A DNA stretch of 64,000 bases from Nothopassalora personata (taxonomy: Eukaryota; Ascomycota; Dothideomycetes; Mycosphaerellales; Mycosphaerellaceae). The notes beneath the pieces are model-generated. The model saw only the letters and a program-made list of their open reading frames with translations. It searched no databases and was not told the origin of the DNA. Position 1 is the first letter of the stretch. Every line of letters begins with the position of its first letter. Both the position numbers and the translations under genes were made by a program. This document shows positions 63,087-64,000 of the stretch, piece after piece. The stretch covers positions 620,001-684,000 of the forward strand of contig CM066296.1 in NCBI GenBank assembly GCA_033816765.1. The letters run 5' to 3'.

Positions 63087-64000
63087 CTACTCCCCAGGCA
63101 TGCACGCTTTCAGATTATCGTACTTGCTCTCAGGATACTCCAGCACGTTCGATGCTTGCTCCAAGTGCTTGCCGCCATATCCTCCAAGACCTTCTACAGT
63201 GATCTTGATCAGACTTTCCGGATGGTCACAGGGGTGATCACCACTGGTCTCCCACCACATGGCACCACCGAGGCGCATCTGCTTGATGTATTGCACTTTC
63301 TGAGTAGCCACTTGAGGACTATCGTAGGAGACCATGGTCTTGGTGGCAGGATCGTAGCACCAGGATGCTATTGCTTGGTTATCGTGGCGAACTTCTGCGT
63401 TCGGGCGAGGGAGGGCCTGTATCATAGCGTTAGTGCCAATACTAAATAGAACGTGGCGCGATGGCGTCGTAAGAAGCATGGGAACGGATTCAGATTAGAT
63501 CAAGTTGTCGCCCGCCTGTGACAGCGTGCGCGCTCAGTGAAGTCGTTAGCCAACCCACCGCAAATAGCCGCAGGAACCGTCGCGAAGAGGCTTCTCACGG
63601 CTGTCCGCAGACGGCGGCCGGTGCTCGCGCACGCCGGACCCACTCGCGTGAAGCTCATTGAGTGTCGTCATTCGAGAAGGATGGGAAAGCACGAGGAAAT
63701 GGTGGCAGCGAAAGTAAACCGCACTGCGATGATGGATCACCTTACCTTGTAATCCCACACGCCATTCTCCCAACTGCCTTCACCGACGCCATTGAAGGCG
63801 CAACCAGGCCCATCAGTGTTTTGGAAAGCTCGCCCGTAGAGCGGCATCCCAAGGACAATCTTGTCCGGACGCACTCCATTATCGACATACCAGCGTATCG
63901 CGGGATCAATGCTGAACGGTGTGCTTTGCGGTCTCTGCTGCGAAGGATAGACGTTGGCGTGGTGGCCCGCGGTCGGATCCCAAGAGCCGGCGAAGTCGTA
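63087..64000 (-). CDS. GH18 class V chitinase, C-terminal part (runs off the window)
   Basis: Minus-strand gene whose N-terminal part, including the DxxDxDxE catalytic motif, lies beyond the right edge. Readable exons are 64,000-63,746 and 63,416-63,087. Landmarks are [38 protein letters not shown] and [15 protein letters not shown], then across the intron [18 protein letters not shown] and [12 protein letters not shown]. These are the last two strands and the substrate-binding Trp region of fungal GH18 chitinases. The protein ends KACMPGE with no cell-wall or carbohydrate-binding module after the catalytic domain. The intron (63,417-63,745) is 329 nt with a good branch (CACTAACG). The role is chitin hydrolysis; the subclass cannot be settled from this part. 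Confidence 0.85.

Noticed and set aside
1..64000. tRNA, rRNA and CRISPR features
   Set aside because: No convincing tRNA A and B box pair and no regular direct-repeat/spacer array was seen on either strand by eye.

Overview
The window looks like a piece of a filamentous ascomycete nuclear genome, most likely a dothideomycete (the class is inferred). Support: many short GT-AG introns of about 47-115 nt, fungal orthologues such as PalB/Rim13, Nep1, Vps51, a Kes1-type oxysterol-binding protein and a class V GH18 chitinase, and a large transposon island with the C-to-T (CpA to TpA) pattern of repeat-induced point mutation (RIP).

Bases 1 to about 21,364 are a nested, RIP-mutated retrotransposon island with no host gene. 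Five target-site or terminus matches order the insertions. A minus-strand Gypsy element (A) landed in an older Copia copy whose 3' LTR survives at 21,190-21,364. Element A was then hit by a complete plus-strand Gypsy with a chromodomain (B, 10,569-17,169, target duplication GTTAA), by a solo LTR (17,846-18,215) and by a further minus-strand gag-protease element (X, rightmost base 10,188). X was in turn hit by a complete minus-strand Copia (3,944-9,557, duplication GTATC) and by a second copy of A (1-1,097). Coding frames stay recognisable but are full of TAG/TAA stops where Trp and Gln are expected.

21.4-42 kb is a sparse, partly decayed region. Intact genes are a secreted bicupin oxalate decarboxylase with seven exons (22,388-24,064), a small Cys-rich protein (27,000-27,378), VPS51 (28,001-28,780) and a coiled-coil orphan (36,402-37,208). 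Between them lie broken genes: the C-terminal end of a SulP sulfate transporter with its STAS domain, a BAHD/trichothecene-type acyltransferase, a ketopantoate-reductase-like gene, an NRPS-like A-T-TE synthetase and an unrecognised minus-strand gene at 38.3-40.1 kb. The reductase, acyltransferase and synthetase remnants, side by side, look like a dead secondary-metabolite cluster.

42-58.2 kb is ordinary gene-rich euchromatin: a fungal metallo-beta-lactamase-fold protein, a two-zinc-finger putative regulator, NEP1/EMG1 (18S rRNA methyltransferase), a small mitochondrial membrane protein, a peroxisomal ANT1-type carrier divergent from the calpain-like protease PalB (alkaline pH signalling), and a KES1/OSH4-type lipid transfer protein.

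59.9-62.2 kb carries the feature I find most unusual: three tandem small genes for charged coiled-coil proteins sharing a C-x5-H-x(4 or 7)-C-x2-C signature. Each has a TATA box 207-215 bp before its ATG and a 5'UTR intron ending just before the ATG. One has an in-frame stop followed by a still-conserved tail. The window ends inside a minus-strand GH18 chitinase. I saw no tRNA, rRNA or CRISPR array.
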